This document shows, one piece after another, positions 1-11,499 of a stretch of DNA of 64,000 bases. A program made the translations under genes and the position numbers. The stretch's first letter is position 1. Each line of letters starts with the position of its first letter. The DNA is from Lactifluus volemus (lineage: Eukaryota > Basidiomycota > Agaricomycetes > Russulales > Russulaceae): NCBI GenBank assembly GCA_022376515.1, contig WTXI01000167.1, positions 1 through 64,000 on the forward strand, given 5' to 3'. Below the pieces are notes generated by a model. It was not told where the DNA came from. It did not search any database and saw nothing but the letters and a program-made list of their open reading frames with translations.

Positions 1-318
1 ATGTACTGTACAGAAAGAAATGCAACAGTGTAACGTACAAGGGCTTCGATGAAACGACGCTCCCAAGTTTTTTGTAGATCATTTCTACCCCTTCCCCATC
101 TATACCGACTCACCTAACTATTATAATAATGCGACCACCAATCGCCCAGTGTCCGGAATGATATCTCCCCCCGTCGGATACATCCGTATTTCCCATTTTT
201 CCTACTGAACCTTTCTCGTCTCTCGACAGATACACGTGTGTCTGCGAACCCCCAACCATGATCTCCCCATTTACTCCGAATCATCTCTCGATGCACTGCT
301 TTTAGCGACCTATGTGAC
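1..318. other. No supported gene; short relic at left edge
   Basis: No complete gene is visible. The block around 30-105 resembles 55520-55585: both contain a 'tacaagggc' stretch followed about 25-40 nt later by a near-identical CTACCCCTTCCCCATCTA. On the minus strand both can be read as a short GxDGEGVE-like peptide. This suggests a degraded copy of the same unidentified gene as the minus-strand ORF at 55109-55690. Nothing else is supported. Confidence 0.3.
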
Positions 319-1989
319 GTGGAAAATTCCATTGCTCGCCATGGTGAGACTCTGGTCGAGTTGAAGTTGTTCCTTTGCCCGATGGTGACGTCGACCGAGG
401 CAACTTTAAGACCCCGCATGTTTCAGACGATGGGCTCAGGTTTGGAACCGCCTCAGATCAGAGCTCAGCGTCGGGCCAACCTTGCCAACGAAATCGACCT
501 CGCCGTAGCCTCAGGCACAGCCCTTCCTACTCCAAGTTGCGTCTGGTTCAGAATACAGTACTCAGAAGAGCTCGTGGCCGAACAACTCGCCCGAAACTAT
601 GCCTTCCTCAGTGGGTAGGTCATCGCTCGCATGTGCAAAGCTGACCGTCGTGATCGTTGGCTGCGGAAGCGTCGGCAGTTGCCAGCCGTCATGCTGGTGC
701 CCGCTCCGGCGTCGCCCATCTGCGTCTCATCGACTTTGACTACGTCACTCTTTCCTCCCTCAATCGTCGCTACAGCCGCCCTCCTTGACGCTGCATGCTA
801 TTGTACCATTTGTGCAGGTCGATCCACGCGTAGAGTTGTGAGGGGTGGTGCAGATGGTGTGGAGATGACCCAATCTGCCCCTTGCAGCAGCTCCACAGTG
901 GAGCTTCTTCAGGGTGCAGATTGGGTCGTCGGTACGTGGGGGCTTAACCTTTTTACTCCGCAGAACACGGTAAACTTTGCATTTTTTTTTTCCTTTAATT
1001 CCTGCTGGCCAATATTGTACCAAAGTTGAGCTGCTCGCGGATTGCGTACAGAACAACATCAAGGTCCATGGGTCCTGGCACAAAGTCGGACCCGACCCGC
1101 ATACAAATCGCCGACTTATCCGTGCCGTGTGCCAAAGTCTTCGCGCCGTCCGCTCCCGGTCTGAGCGGTCATCTCCGCCCACGCCGACGATGACCTTCAT
1201 CTGCACCCTCCGCTACCTCCTTCGCGCGCAAATATTCAATCCCGGTGGTATACTCATCCGAGTTACCCAGCAACGACGTGACGCTATTACTGCTGGTCAA
1301 CTCTGAGCTCGCCAAGGGCTCCGTCGATGAGCTGGCGCCTCTGCGCGACTTCCGCGTATGCGTCTTGCCCGTGCTTCTCCCGGCAGCATTCGGTCTGCAC
1401 ATCGCGACCTAAGTGTCGTGTGAACTTGCGGGCCGCCCGATCGAACGATCTTTTCCCGTACGTCATCGCAAGAAGCTCTACGAACGGATGTGGAAGGACC
1501 TGTTGCATGGAGAGTCACATATCGCAGGTAAACAAATCAAGTACGCATACCTTTCTGCTCCATTCGTAGCGCGCGCTCCCCCGCTAATCGAGTCCTATTT
1601 TATAGCTCGCTCCTGCTGACGACAGCGGAAACTGCGTTGCTTTATGGTGATTTTGCGCTGGGCGATGGATCGTGCCGCCGCACCGCGTGCGGCCCGCGCT
1701 AGTGCGCTGGAACCTCCGTGCACTTCAGCCCCGAAACTTGCGTCATGGGGAAGATGAAAGAGGTATCGCACGTCTTTGCTATGCCTGATGAGGGAGCCGT
1801 GTAGAGGAGTTGGGTGTCGCCCCACCACATGACTATGACGATGCGCTTGGAGAGCCGATCGATCCTGCGTGGTTCGACAACGGGATCATTATCAGCAGCT
1901 CCGAGGAGGTGTGGGGCGTCGAGGCTGCTCGTGTCGCGCAGTTTCGTATTGCGCAGGCACGGCGATTTCGCAAGTGGGCATTCCATTAA
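319..1989 (+). pseudogene. Tcd-like tRNA threonylcarbamoyladenosine dehydratase pseudogene, unit A
   Basis: Members of this ThiF/E1-like family cyclise the t6A37 modification of tRNA in an ATP-dependent reaction; yeast Tcd1/Tcd2 sit at the mitochondrial outer membrane. The N-terminal block (about 545-618) reads YSEELVAEQLARNYAFLSG. After a probable intron, the nucleotide-binding glycine motif follows (VVIVGCGSVGS, about 640-672) and then an 'LIDFDYVTLSSLNRRY'-like stretch near 730-775. Middle pieces (ADWVV; DELAPLRDFRV; KLYERMWKDLLHGESHIAG) lie in shifting frames between 920 and 1535. The C-terminus, FDNGIIISSSEEVWGVEAARV through RKWAFH and stop, is intact at about 1870-1989. Several frame changes and in-frame stops make this a pseudogene, although some breaks may be introns. 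It is the longest of three copies (others about 47680-48965 and 51150-52000) and the only one with the N-terminus. It converges on the F-box gene at 2317. Confidence 0.72.
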
Positions 1990-2316
1990 TACGTTACAGG
2001 TCTTGGATGCCTACGATTTTCCACGCATTACAATGCCATCAGCTTATGATAAAACGTAGGGCAGCCAGTATAGTGTCTACGGGTTGTCCTTCGGCCCAAT
2101 CAAATCAGTGCAGTGTCCATGCAGCTATATACATCTTAATCCATTGTTTCTCTTTCGCATTGACTGATACTTTATAAAATCTATTTGGATAATAGAACAC
2201 CACAAAGAGGAGTTAGATATATACAGGGAAAGCATGTGGGACAATAGGAGTAGCATGAATCAACGGGGTGTAACTATGAGTAGAAGGGGTTGTAGACAAT
2301 ATTGAGCCTGAGCTTC
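1990..2316. other. Convergent intergenic gap
   Basis: These 327 bases separate the ends of the convergent Tcd-like and F-box units. The same spacer is recognisable at 48966-49272, so it belongs to the duplicated unit. No gene or structure is seen. Confidence 0.5.
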
Positions 2317-3776
2317 CTACAATGTGCGAACAGCCACAGGGCGATCAGAACATTGATGTGCAATGACGAATGGCCAGTTGCTATACCCAAATGAATGAAA
2401 CAATGGTAGTTTAAGCTCCTCCAATGCGGGTAACACCTGCATGGCCGATCCCCCACTGAGCCCTCGTAGCCCTGACCAGAAGGCATTGTTAAATATAACC
2501 AGGGTCCGAACAGCAGTAAACGGCTGGAAGAGTTCCAGCCATTGTGTGTCGCCTATATTGTCTTGTAAAGTCCATCCCTGCTCGTCGATGCTGAGTTGTT
2601 CAATCCTAGACAGGACGAACGAAAGCTGGTTGCATATTTGCGTTACGGACGAGACTTGCCAATCTACCGCTCCACAACAAAAGATGTTGAATGAAAGGGG
2701 CGCGTGAATGGGAGACGGACTCCTTGGCGAAAAACTAATCGTGACGGAGTTTCTCCGAAAGTGTATGTAAGCACTATAGTATGGCACTGGCATAAGCGCT
2801 GGTGCATGACCGATGAACCGAGTGAGTTGTTGGATGTCAAAGACCAGCTGATCGAAGAATGATATCACCACGCAGTGGAGTAGAGGGGCATCAATTTGGG
2901 TCATGAGGTCCTCCAAGTACTCACTGACACCCCAGAATTCAAATTCAGTGAGAGCGGGGAGGACAGCACGTGTCAGCGGAGGTGGATGTCGGGTTGTTGG
3001 ATCAGGACGAGAAGCCGGGGATTCGAAACCGATGGAAAGGTATCTGAGGCTGGTCAAGGCAGAGACACACGTAGCCATTGCCTCGGGTGAAATGTAACCA
3101 TTCCGCGGTATCCGTGAAAGGGAGAGATTGACAAGGTCATTGGAAGACAAAAGAAGTCGAGGTAATGTCGGAAATGGAATTCCTGTCAAATGGAGTGATC
3201 GTAGACGTGGGGCGGATCCACCTAAGAACGTATTGGGAAGCGCCGGCACAATCCCTACTATATAAAGAGAAAGAGATTCCAGTTCTGGAAATGGCTCCTG
3301 CATCACTGCGACGAAAAGCTCCAGTGGTAGACTCATACTAGTGAGCAAAATCCCGCGCACACGGTTAGGGTGCTCGAGTGCAGCGATTATGTTATCTTCA
3401 ACTTGAGGATCAACAGAGAAGTAATGTATTTCGATAGGCAAGGGGGGCCAGACATCTAGCATCTCCCTCACAGGAGTCCATTTTGTGCAGAGAAGGCGGA
3501 GATCGAGACGAAGTGGGGATGCAAAGATGATATATCGCCATCTTTGGCATACATGTACAAACTTGGGCCATGCCATCGCTCGCGGGTACCAGGGATCATC
3601 AGGCAGGCAGAATTCGAAGATATCCAGGAGGACTTCATCTGGAAGCGAACAGATTGTAACACGGGGTGAAATCCGACCTGCATCGTAGAATGAGACATTG
3701 TTGGGAGTGTAGCCGATATCACGTACATAGTCTTCGAATCCACCTTGATCCCTTGGAACTTCCCATGCGCTTTCTT
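2317..3776 (-). CDS. F-box / LRR-like protein, unit A copy
   Basis: An open frame runs from a stop at 3774-3776 to the stop at 2317, about 485 codons. The F-box begins LPDEVLLDIFEFCLPDD (about 3595-3650) and continues through WPKFVHVCQRWRYIIFASP, DLRLLC and VREMLDVWPPLPI. This is the N-terminal layout of the large Agaricomycete F-box-like family, whose members are expected to bind Skp1 in SCF ubiquitin ligases. The rest is leucine-rich with irregular repeats (about 2500-3300), probably a substrate-binding surface. The first in-frame methionine (3576) lies inside the F-box, so the true start must be in an upstream exon; a splice acceptor near 3750 is plausible but unresolved. The paralogue at 49273-50709 is close in DNA sequence but has a damaged F-box. 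The promoter side is now occupied by the large hAT insertion at 4046. Confidence 0.72.
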
Positions 3777-4037
3777 ATCTTGTGAATTTTAGAAGGAGAA
3801 GTGTTGGAGGGTGAGTAAGGGGGGATATCATTGCTCCTTGATTGGGAGCTCGACAATACATCGCTGATGAGCTTGCGAGTGCGCCTGATCAGAGTATAAA
3901 GTCAGGTACTTTGAAATAGGGCCAGTGAGAGGTCTTTTGACGTACTGGAGAGGGTTCATCGAAAAGTGCGGTGACAATGAGAAGAGACGGACGGAAAGTA
4001 GTCATATAGTTGATAGAGAGTCTGAAGCTCAGGCTGT

Positions 4038-4045
4038 GTTTATAG
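4038..4045 (+). repeat. 8-bp target-site duplication, left copy
   Basis: GTTTATAG directly precedes the TAGTGTTGTCAC terminus. The same eight bases follow the opposite terminus at 47524-47531. The unfilled homologous site at 51015-51022 reads GTTTACAG. Eight base pairs is the standard hAT duplication length. Confidence 0.85.
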
Positions 4046-4195
4046 TAGTGTTGTCACGGCTCGGCTCAGCTCGGTTTCGGCTCGGCTTCAACCATTTTTA
4101 GTAATTCGTGCCAAGCTGAACCGAGCCGAGCCGATTCAACTGTGCGGCTCGGCTCGATTCAGCTTGCAAGCCGCTTGAGCCGTTCTAATTTCCTC
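4046..4195 (+). repeat. hAT left terminus with GGCTCGG subterminal repeats
   Basis: After the terminal TAGTGTTGTCAC, the motif GGCTCGG or its complement CCGAGCC recurs at least seven times up to about 4190. Such clusters in hAT elements are typical transposase binding sites. The mirrored cluster lies at the right terminus. Confidence 0.75.
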
Positions 4196-4444
4196 TTTTG
4201 GGGTGATGACCATTGTTGGAAAAAACCCTTGGCTGCCATCAACAAGGCATCGCTTGGCACTTGCATCATCAGCTTCCCCGACACATCTCTACTCTGGGCA
4301 TGCCTGGGCATCGTTTGCAAGCTCAATTTCATGATCCGGGAATGGGGTTCACAGCCCTAGAGGAGAGTGGTGGTAGGTCCCTCTTGGTTATGATCAATTA
4401 TCAGAGCGAACTAAAGTGGTACCTTCACAGACTACAAAAACACC

Positions 4445-4993
4445 GTCAGGATCATTGATGAGCCTGATTACACAGTTGAGCTCGACCCAAGTGCTCCTGA
4501 AGCCGATGTAAAACGCACTGCTAAGGAAGCCCTCAAAATATATGGGCGAATCGATGTCCTCGTCGATATTTTAAACCCGGTGCTGTGGAAGAGCTCCGGT
4601 TAGTGTTTGATCCTTTCGTTCGGGCCCTCCGAGTGGATTTCGAGCCTGTAATTAATTGCTGCACGATTTAGGCCCGAAGACATCCACGCACAGTACCAGA
4701 CGAATGTATTTGGACCCATCGCGATCATTCAGGCATTGCTGCCTTCATTCCACGCGCAAGGGTACGGCCACATCTTGAACATATCCTCTATGGCGGGCTT
4801 CGTGAGACAGAGTTTTATCGGGGCTTACAACAGCTCCAAGGCGGCACTCGACTCGTTCTCGGAGACGCTCGCGCTAGAAGTCGCACCCTTTGGTGTACTT
4901 CACACCATCGCGGCAAGTGCTCTCCCAACCAACGTTTTGGTGGCGGCGGCCAAGAAGGCTAGTGATGGGCGCGTTGGCCTTTCAGGATCGTAG
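4445..4993 (+). pseudogene. Short-chain dehydrogenase/reductase (SDR) fragment
   Basis: The fragment covers the middle of a classical NAD(P)-dependent SDR. It has the D/E-rich turn and helix (VRIIDEPDYTVELDPSAPE), YGRIDVLV before the NNAG position, then RPEDIHAQYQTNVFGP, HILNISSMAG with the catalytic serine, and YNSSK with the catalytic Tyr and Lys. A clean GT-AG intron (4599-4671) rejoins ELRPEDI. The N-terminal TGxxxGxG nucleotide-binding motif and the C-terminal third are absent. The frame also slips by one base around the NNAG site (about 4570-4580). It is therefore a truncated, non-functional piece, ending at a stop at 4991-4993 just before an unrelated fragment. It lies just inside the left hAT terminus and looks like captured cargo. 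No substrate can be inferred. Confidence 0.7.
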
Positions 4994-5242
4994 ATGTCGA
5001 ATTGCATGGCTCACCACTTTGACCGCCATTGTTGTTCCCTTCGCCCTCTTCTTCCTCACTTTCCCACCACGTTTCTCTCTTCACGGGATGGCTAGATGGC
5101 CCTTCACCCGAAATCCACGAGGCCAGTGTGGCTAACTCGCGTTACCTCTGGTCTGGCGTCATGCCCTTCTGTGCATGTGAGTGTACTTTTGCTTTTCGCT
5201 CTCGCTCAATCTAAGTGACCCTTCAGACCTATCGAAGAAAGT

Positions 5243-6116
5243 ATGTCATTCCCTTCCCAGGACGTTCCCTCGTCCCCACTCAACCCAACCCACCTCTCCT
5301 CTTCCACGACTCTGCCAGAGTTCCTGCGCGGTAACCGTGCCCACGCCCACGTTCACACCCGTACCAAACCTGTCCTCGAACGGTATCGAGCCACCACTAT
5401 CCCCTTCGGCAACCACACACTCTCGCTGGCACTTGCGTCTATTCGCGTGACCTCTCAATATTTTTCCCCCATCCGGGCTCTCTACCGCACAACACGATCA
5501 CCGAGGATGGTGCCCAGGAGATCGAACTTCCCCCCTCGCGCGCGGATGTCCCAATACCCAGTACATCTCCGACGGCCTTTCGGCCACAGCAAAAGCTCGG
5601 AGAAAGTTTCACCTTTGGAGCACGTTCTTCGTCCGATGCCGGTACCAACGGCGACGCCCTCACTGACGACCAACCGCCACTACCTTGTGCGTCCCGCAGA
5701 GGGCACCACCAAAAGTACTCCGCAACTTTTTTTCATTCCTCGATCCGAGCTCAACTGCGTTCGGAGATCACGCCTCGCAGCTCACACCACCAACATCGGC
5801 ATCTCCCCAGTCTGCGGGTTCAAACTTCGTTTCCTTGTAATTCGTTGTCACCCGTCTCACCACTTTCCGACACCAGCGCTTCACCCTTTTCTCACCTAAA
5901 TGACGATTCTTCTCCTGTAGGAGCCGTCGTCGCAGCCGTCGGGCAGCTCACGCTTGGTGGGTGGCTATGGATCATCGGCCAGGGTATCGGCTCGCTCGCA
6001 TGCATCGGTTTGGGATACTGGGTCGTCTTTGACACAATCGGCGTCGTCGTCAACAAGATTCTCCCAGCGTATCTCCATCGGCCCGTGCAAAAGGCCCGGG
6101 TACGACGTCCGTTTGG
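5243..6116 (+). pseudogene. Msc2/Zrg17-like zinc transporter (cation diffusion facilitator) fragment
   Basis: The recognisable part is about 5905-6116: GGWLWIIGQGIGSLACIGLG, then YWVVFDTIGVVV, ending KARVRRPFG. This matches the first transmembrane region and RRP(Y/F)G loop of fungal endomembrane zinc transporters of the Msc2/Zrg17 group. Upstream (5243-5890) are Ser/Pro/Thr-rich frames that could be its cytosolic N-terminus but are frame-scrambled. The protein stops being recognisable directly after RRPFG, where the family should continue with five more membrane segments and the His-rich loop. GPI13-like sequence starts within a few bases instead. That abrupt junction supports a captured fragment. 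The family call is from memory of the motif and is moderately secure. Confidence 0.55.
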
Positions 6117-8856
6117 GTGCACACCACTTTTGTTACTTCGAATCCCCTTGTCCTCAAGTTATACCATTTATCTCAACAGCAGGTTGTCTCTTTCCACCAT
6201 CGCCGACTGCTCTTCCTCTCATTCTCCCCGTACACTACCACCCACTCACAAACGTGCCATCCTTCTCATCATTGATGCCTTTGCTTCGACTTCTCTCTCC
6301 ACATCCCTCAGAACCTCATTCCACTTACCATCACAATGTCTTGACCCTCCCTCGCGAACTCACTGCCAAGCAACCACACAACTCGTTTCTCTTCAATGCT
6401 TACGCTGACCCCCCAACAACGACTCCAGCGTATCAAGGGCCTCGTCACTGGCTCTCTCCCAACGTTCGTAGACATGGGTTACAACTTTGGAGGTGCGTCC
6501 ATCACAGAGGACTCTATCATCCTCCAGCTCTGACAAGCAAATAAGAACGTACGTCCTCCACCACGGTAACAGATCTTCCTGACCCTCTCCGCCGGCCTCC
6601 AGATAGCGTTCATGGGTGACAACACCTGGCTCTCTGTCTTTCCCACCTCTTTCCACCCAGGGATGACCCACGACTTTGATTCCTTCAACGTCGAAGATCT
6701 CCACACCGTCGACAATGGCATCATCGCCAACCTTTTCCCTCTCTTAACAAACTCGACGCACGCTCACACTTGGGATTTCATCATCGGTCACTTTCTCGGC
6801 GTCGACCACGTCGGACATCACGTAGGTCCCAATCACCCAACGATGCTAGCCAAGCTGCAACAGATGAACGACGTCCTGAAACGTGTCGTCGACCTGCTCG
6901 ATCAAGACACTCTCCTTGTCGTTCTCGGAGACCACGGCATGGACCGCAAGGGTGACCACGGTGGCGACAGCGACCTCGAAGTCTCTGCCGGCTTGTGGAT
7001 CTACTCCAAGGGTCCACCCTTATCCTCCAGCAACCACCATCAATCGCCGACCATGCACCTGCCACAGATCACCTTCCCAGGCGAGCGTTCTCCCCATCGT
7101 TCCGTGCAGCAAATCGATCTCGTGCCCACCCTCTCCCTCCTTCTCGGCCTCCCCATCCCTTTTAACAACCTCGGCACGGTTATACCCGAGCTCTTCTGGC
7201 GTGATCGTGCCGCCGGTGAATACGCCAAGGCGCTCGATATCAACGCACGTCAGGTGCGCTCCTATCTCGAGGCGTATCGCAACAGTGCTTCTGGCGCCGA
7301 ACTCGACGGCGTGTGGAGCGTGCTGCAAACTTCTTGGACCAACTTCTTCTCGCACGCCAGTGGCGAGCCAGGTCTAGAAGCAGCGGCGGTCGAGTTCACG
7401 CGTCTGGCGCTCGAGACGTGCCGTTCTCTCTGGGCGCGATTCAACCCCGTGCTCATGGTGGCAGGATTAGTCGTGGTCGCGCTCAGCCTTTGTGTCAGCT
7501 GGACGGTCTATGCGCGTAGTGGACGGTACTCACTGGATGAGTGGGACCGCTATTTGGCCTCTCTCCGTCGAGTGATTGTGACATCTTTGGGCGTGGGCGT
7601 AGCGCTCGGGTGAGTTACACATGCATCCCTTGGGAGCGTTGTTCAGCTGTTTGACGGAGTGACCGCAGTTCAATTTATTCTCTTCGGGGCCTCACTTTGT
7701 TCCACCCTTGACGTTCTTCTCGGCCTATCATCACCTCCGCCGCCCCCTCAAAAACCACCATTCCGTTTCTCTTCCTCTTTCGTCGTTTTACTCCTCCATT
7801 CGATCGCCTTTGTCTCCAACTCGTACACCTTTTGGGAAGACCGCGCGGTAGCCTTCCTGCTCCCCTTTACACTCCTCCCACCGCTTCTCATCGCACTATC
7901 AGCGCCGACTGCAAGTCTGCGGCGTCGCATCCTCGCGTTTTGCGCGTTTTTCGTGGTCTGCGTCAGGTTGATGGCCATCAGTACCGTCTGCCGCGAGGAA
8001 CGACAACCTTGGTGCCATGTGACGTTTTTCTTCTCCGGTGGTACCGACGCAGCCGCTGCGGAACCGCCACCGACAACACAAGAAGGGGCGCTATTCCATT
8101 ATCCGATTTGGACCTGGCGAGCACACGGCGACGCACGACGTAAGGACCCAGCAGCGCGGCCGCGGGAAGTACGAGCGCATGGACGAGCCTTTGTTTCCCC
8201 AACGGCTTTGGTGGCAGGTTCGGCCTGTTGGTTACTCGAATGGCTCGACTCGTCAGGTGCTAGTGGTGCTACAGCTACGTATTTCGTCGATCTTCGCACG
8301 ATACATACGATATTAGCATGGACGAGTTTGATCGCGGCTCTAGGCGGTATCGCGCTCTGGACTCTCGTCCCCGTCACCTTAGACGTTTCCTCAGACACCG
8401 GAACCGGCGCCGCAAAGACAAAAAAGAAGGGAGTTCGAGTGGTGGTGTTGGGGTTTGCCAATGCGTTTGGAGCACCATTTGTGCTCCTGTGGACGCTCGC
8501 GCTCGTACCGGTATGGCTAGCCTCGCAACCGAGCGCACAGATCACTTTGGCACTCGCCACTATCGCTCTGCTTGCGCATTTAGAGCTCGTAGATGCGACG
8601 CGTGACGCGCGCGGTCTACAATCGAGCTTTGCCCTCGATCCTGCCGCCACGTTAGCTCACCTACAACAAGGTAGCAGCACAGCACCAGGAGGGACAACGA
8701 TGATGACGACGACGTCATTTGACGAGATTGCGCCGCTCGTGTTATTAGCCCAACTCCCTTATTTCGCAACTGGACATCAAGCCACATTGTCGAGTTTGCA
8801 ATGGAAAAGCACAGTCATGCTCAGTTCAAAATTATCTTATCCACTCTCTCCCATCC
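6117..8856 (+). pseudogene. GPI13: GPI ethanolamine phosphate transferase 3 (PIG-O/Gpi13), first part, disrupted
   Basis: Gpi13 adds ethanolamine phosphate to the third mannose of the GPI anchor precursor in the ER membrane. Visible landmarks are the N-terminal hydrophobic segment and SRLSLSTIADCSS (about 6180-6215), KRAILLIIDA with the metal-binding aspartate of the alkaline-phosphatase-like fold (6245-6280), GSLPTFVDMGYNFGG (about 6450-6490), IAFMGDNTWLSVFP (about 6605-6650), HFLGVDHVGHHVGPNHP (about 6788-6840) and LGDHGMDRKGDHGGDS (about 6920-6970). A multi-spanning membrane half follows, to ATGHQATLSSLQWKS at about 8815. Breaks: frame change near 6425, in-frame TGA at 6531-6533, and an unresolved frame or intron at about 7611-7650. 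An intron of about 57 bp ending just before 6604 splices cleanly. The gene is then cut by a Plavaka element at 8857 and resumes at 24322. Confidence 0.85.
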
Positions 8857-9037
8857 CATCAGCAAAATGATATTTTACTGGAGCGACTTTTGTCACTAGC
8901 GTCACTAGGTTACTGGCTCTAGTGACATCTAGTCACCTAGTCAATTCTAGTAACCAATTCTAGCCAATTCTAGGAACGACATAAAGTTTCTAGTTACAAC
9001 AGAAACTAATCTAGATCTAGGTAGTACAGAAAGAATA
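8857..9037 (+). repeat. Plavaka left terminus and CTAG subterminal repeats
   Basis: The inverted terminal CATCAGCAAAATGAT is followed by repeated CACTAG, CTAGTGAC and CTAGTCACCTAG words, probably transposase-binding sites. The last codons of the transposase end at 9038. Confidence 0.75.
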
Positions 9038-11494
9038 TCAGAAAGCGATTTCGTGTGCGTGATGGTCAATATACTTATTGACGTAATATGCTTTAAAAGT
9101 ATCGAGTGATACTACTGAATTTATTTGTATTGGTAAGGGATTACGACCATAAATCGGGATAAGATGAGCAGCGCGCAGGATCGCGTCGAGGTGAATAACA
9201 GCCTTGTGGCGTCTGTTGCAGATATAATCGGGATGCACCACCCACATTCCAGTGATGCTGTCCACGCCTACCGTTGTGAACCATTCGACAAACGCACATG
9301 GAAACACTACATCATTGTACACAAATGAAAAAAATGTCCGGATGCGGGCAACGTTGAGTCCACGCATTCCCGGCCTCTCATCGTCCTCGACCACAAACAC
9401 GGTGTCATATCTTGGTCCCCCTCCTCACCACGAAGGCGTTGCTCGTATGCGCTCGCGCCGCATGCCGCAGACGCCACTGGGATCGCTCGGTGCAAAGAAA
9501 GTTGCAATCGCAGAATGGAAGACTTTCACATCGATGGTGTATGGCAGAAAGCCCGCTGGTATTCCATCTATTCCAAGCTGCTCGGAAAGGAATGCCTGTG
9601 TCAGTGTGGGGAGATCAGCTTCATTTATTTTGGCCGCAAGTTCTTGCAGAGCCCCGGGATAGGATCTCACTAGTTCCAGCACAGTATATTAGATTCAAAC
9701 TCATATAAAATGTGTAGCGGTGTTACAGTACTTACCACAAAAACGTGCAAGGACAACGTGCCCAAGCACGTTCATATCTGAGTCCACAGGCCCTTCATCG
9801 TCATCGTCACCATCACTGTCATTGTCGCGTGCAGGTGGGTTATCGATTGGGCGGGGGAGGAACGAGACATTGGGAGGAGGCATATGGCCAGCTGGCAGCA
9901 TCCCGCGGGCAACAAAGTCAGCCTGCATCGCTGCGAGCTTGTCGAGGCGCTGGTTTGTCATGAGCATTTGTCCAAGCGTGTTATTCCGACTAGAGCGCCG
10001 CCATGGTTTCTTGACGGCAGTAATATGACGAGATTCTGTGATGGATGAGCAAAGCCCACCTGGGGCACCGAAGTCTTGGATAAGGGTGTGATAGTGTGTC
10101 AGCATATGCTGACGCGGAAGGAAAAAACCTGTTGGTCGGACACCGGTAGTACGAAATACTTCACGCAATCGCAGGAACTTGGAAAGTGAGTGATCGAAGT
10201 TGTTCAAGGCGTCCTCGTTTATGTCTTGGCGGCGGGAGATGTAGCAGGCGTCGAGGAAGGACGCGATACATGCTACCATGTCATCTGGTACATAGCCAAC
10301 AATCGCAGGAAGATACACCTATCTCAAGTATAAGTCATGGGGAATCGCATCACTAGCAGTGTGAAAATACCTTCATCAAGGCTTTAGAGTCATCCCCTGT
10401 CCACTGCTTGAAGCGGCGACCATGAGGAAAGCGGCGAAGACCTGGGAATGGTGGTACGGCAGCGATTCTTCCTTGGTGTGTGAGCTTGATGCCAGTATGG
10501 AAAGAAATCCGTGACGCACCGACAGTCAATGTCATCAAGGATCTTGTTTGCCTGACTTTCATTCCAAGCGATTCTCAAGTAGTCCACAACCCACGTTACA
10601 AGGTGATCTTTGAACGCGCCTTTGATAGCTTGGTGTAGTAGATCGGGCGAAATCATCTCGTTGATATCTGCACGTGGAAAATCAGCGGTGAATGGCTGTA
10701 ATATCCATCAATAATACATAGATGGGATGAGAATCCAATACTCACAATAATGTCGTCATTGATTCCATATTTTTCCCAAAGCGACTTGGAATCTAGAAGA
10801 CAAATGAGCTCGTCCGTGAGCACGCCCGTTCGCGGCACTGAAATGGCGTCTGGGTTATTTGGCGAGGCGGTACACCTATTCCAGTATTGGGATTCAGTTG
10901 CCCAATTCCGACTCTCCGAGTCCGAGTCAAACTAAACTACTTACTTTGGGCACCAACCCTGGACAATCCCTGTCAACATGACTTGTTCAGGGTAGTCAGC
11001 GATGAAAGCTACCAAGTCGTAGATGACCCGCCGGTAGTGGCCATCGGGGCATTGTCGGACGACTGGCCTTGTCATCCCAGGTCGAAGCGGCTGTAGCACC
11101 GCAGATATCAACGCATGGAATAATTGCCGCTTGAATTTGCGAAACTCCAGATCGTTGTCATATCGCCGGTCACCTAGATCATCGTGTTCATATAAATATA
11201 CCTTAGTCGTTATAAAATATGATGTAACGTACTTTTGGGGATAGCGAGAAACGCTATCGGTATCACGGCATTGCGGTGTGCACGTCGCACTGTATTGTGT
11301 GGATTGCCGATTGATAGGTACAACGGATGATATTCGACATGTCCAGTGGCGACTGAGACTGTGGTCTTGTCACTGCCTAAAATAATCGGGCAGTACATCG
11401 CGCCACGTGTCTCGACATCGCGCAGCGTGGCAATGACATCCTATGATTACGAAGTCAGCCTAATGTATGGACAATGAATACAAACTTACACAAT
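9038..11494 (-). pseudogene. Plavaka transposase, C-terminal part (split by Gypsy-1)
   Basis: The piece reads from the Gypsy-1 target site (11494) down to the stop at 9038. Blocks in order: DVETRGAMYCPIILGSDKT and HPLYLSIGNPHNTVRRAH (about 11210-11430), the plant-CACTA-like catalytic region; HLVTWVVDYLRI (about 10600); YLPAIVGYVPDDMVACIASF through RPTGFFLPRQHMLTHYHTLI (10100-10318); APGGLCSSITESRHITAVK (about 10000-10060); and the conserved tail GMRGLNVARIRTFFSF, TGMWVVHPD, VIHLDAILRAAHLIPIYG and YYVNKYIDHHAHEI. These match the transposase that defines Plavaka elements of Agaricomycetes. Several GT-AG introns separate the blocks. Apart from the retrotransposon it looks largely preserved, but transcription is interrupted. 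Confidence 0.8.
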
Positions 11495-11499
11495 GATAC
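11495..11499 (+). repeat. 5-bp target duplication of Gypsy-1, left
   Basis: GATAC precedes the left LTR. The same bases follow the right LTR at 19244-19248, defining a single 7,744-bp insertion. Confidence 0.9.

Noticed and set aside
4046..4195. Each GGCTCGG-rich terminus as a separate solo MITE
   Set aside because: No partner terminus was found within the adjoining hundreds of bases on either side, and the two ends share the same 8-bp duplication and a common empty site.
8099..8650. A 183-codon minus-strand frame opposite GPI13
   Set aside because: It overlaps the clear GPI13 membrane region on the other strand and shows no independent motif or intron structure.
8890..9015. CTAG-rich repeats as a CRISPR-like array
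   Set aside because: Spacing is irregular, units are short and palindromic, and they sit directly inside transposon termini. The organism is a fungus.
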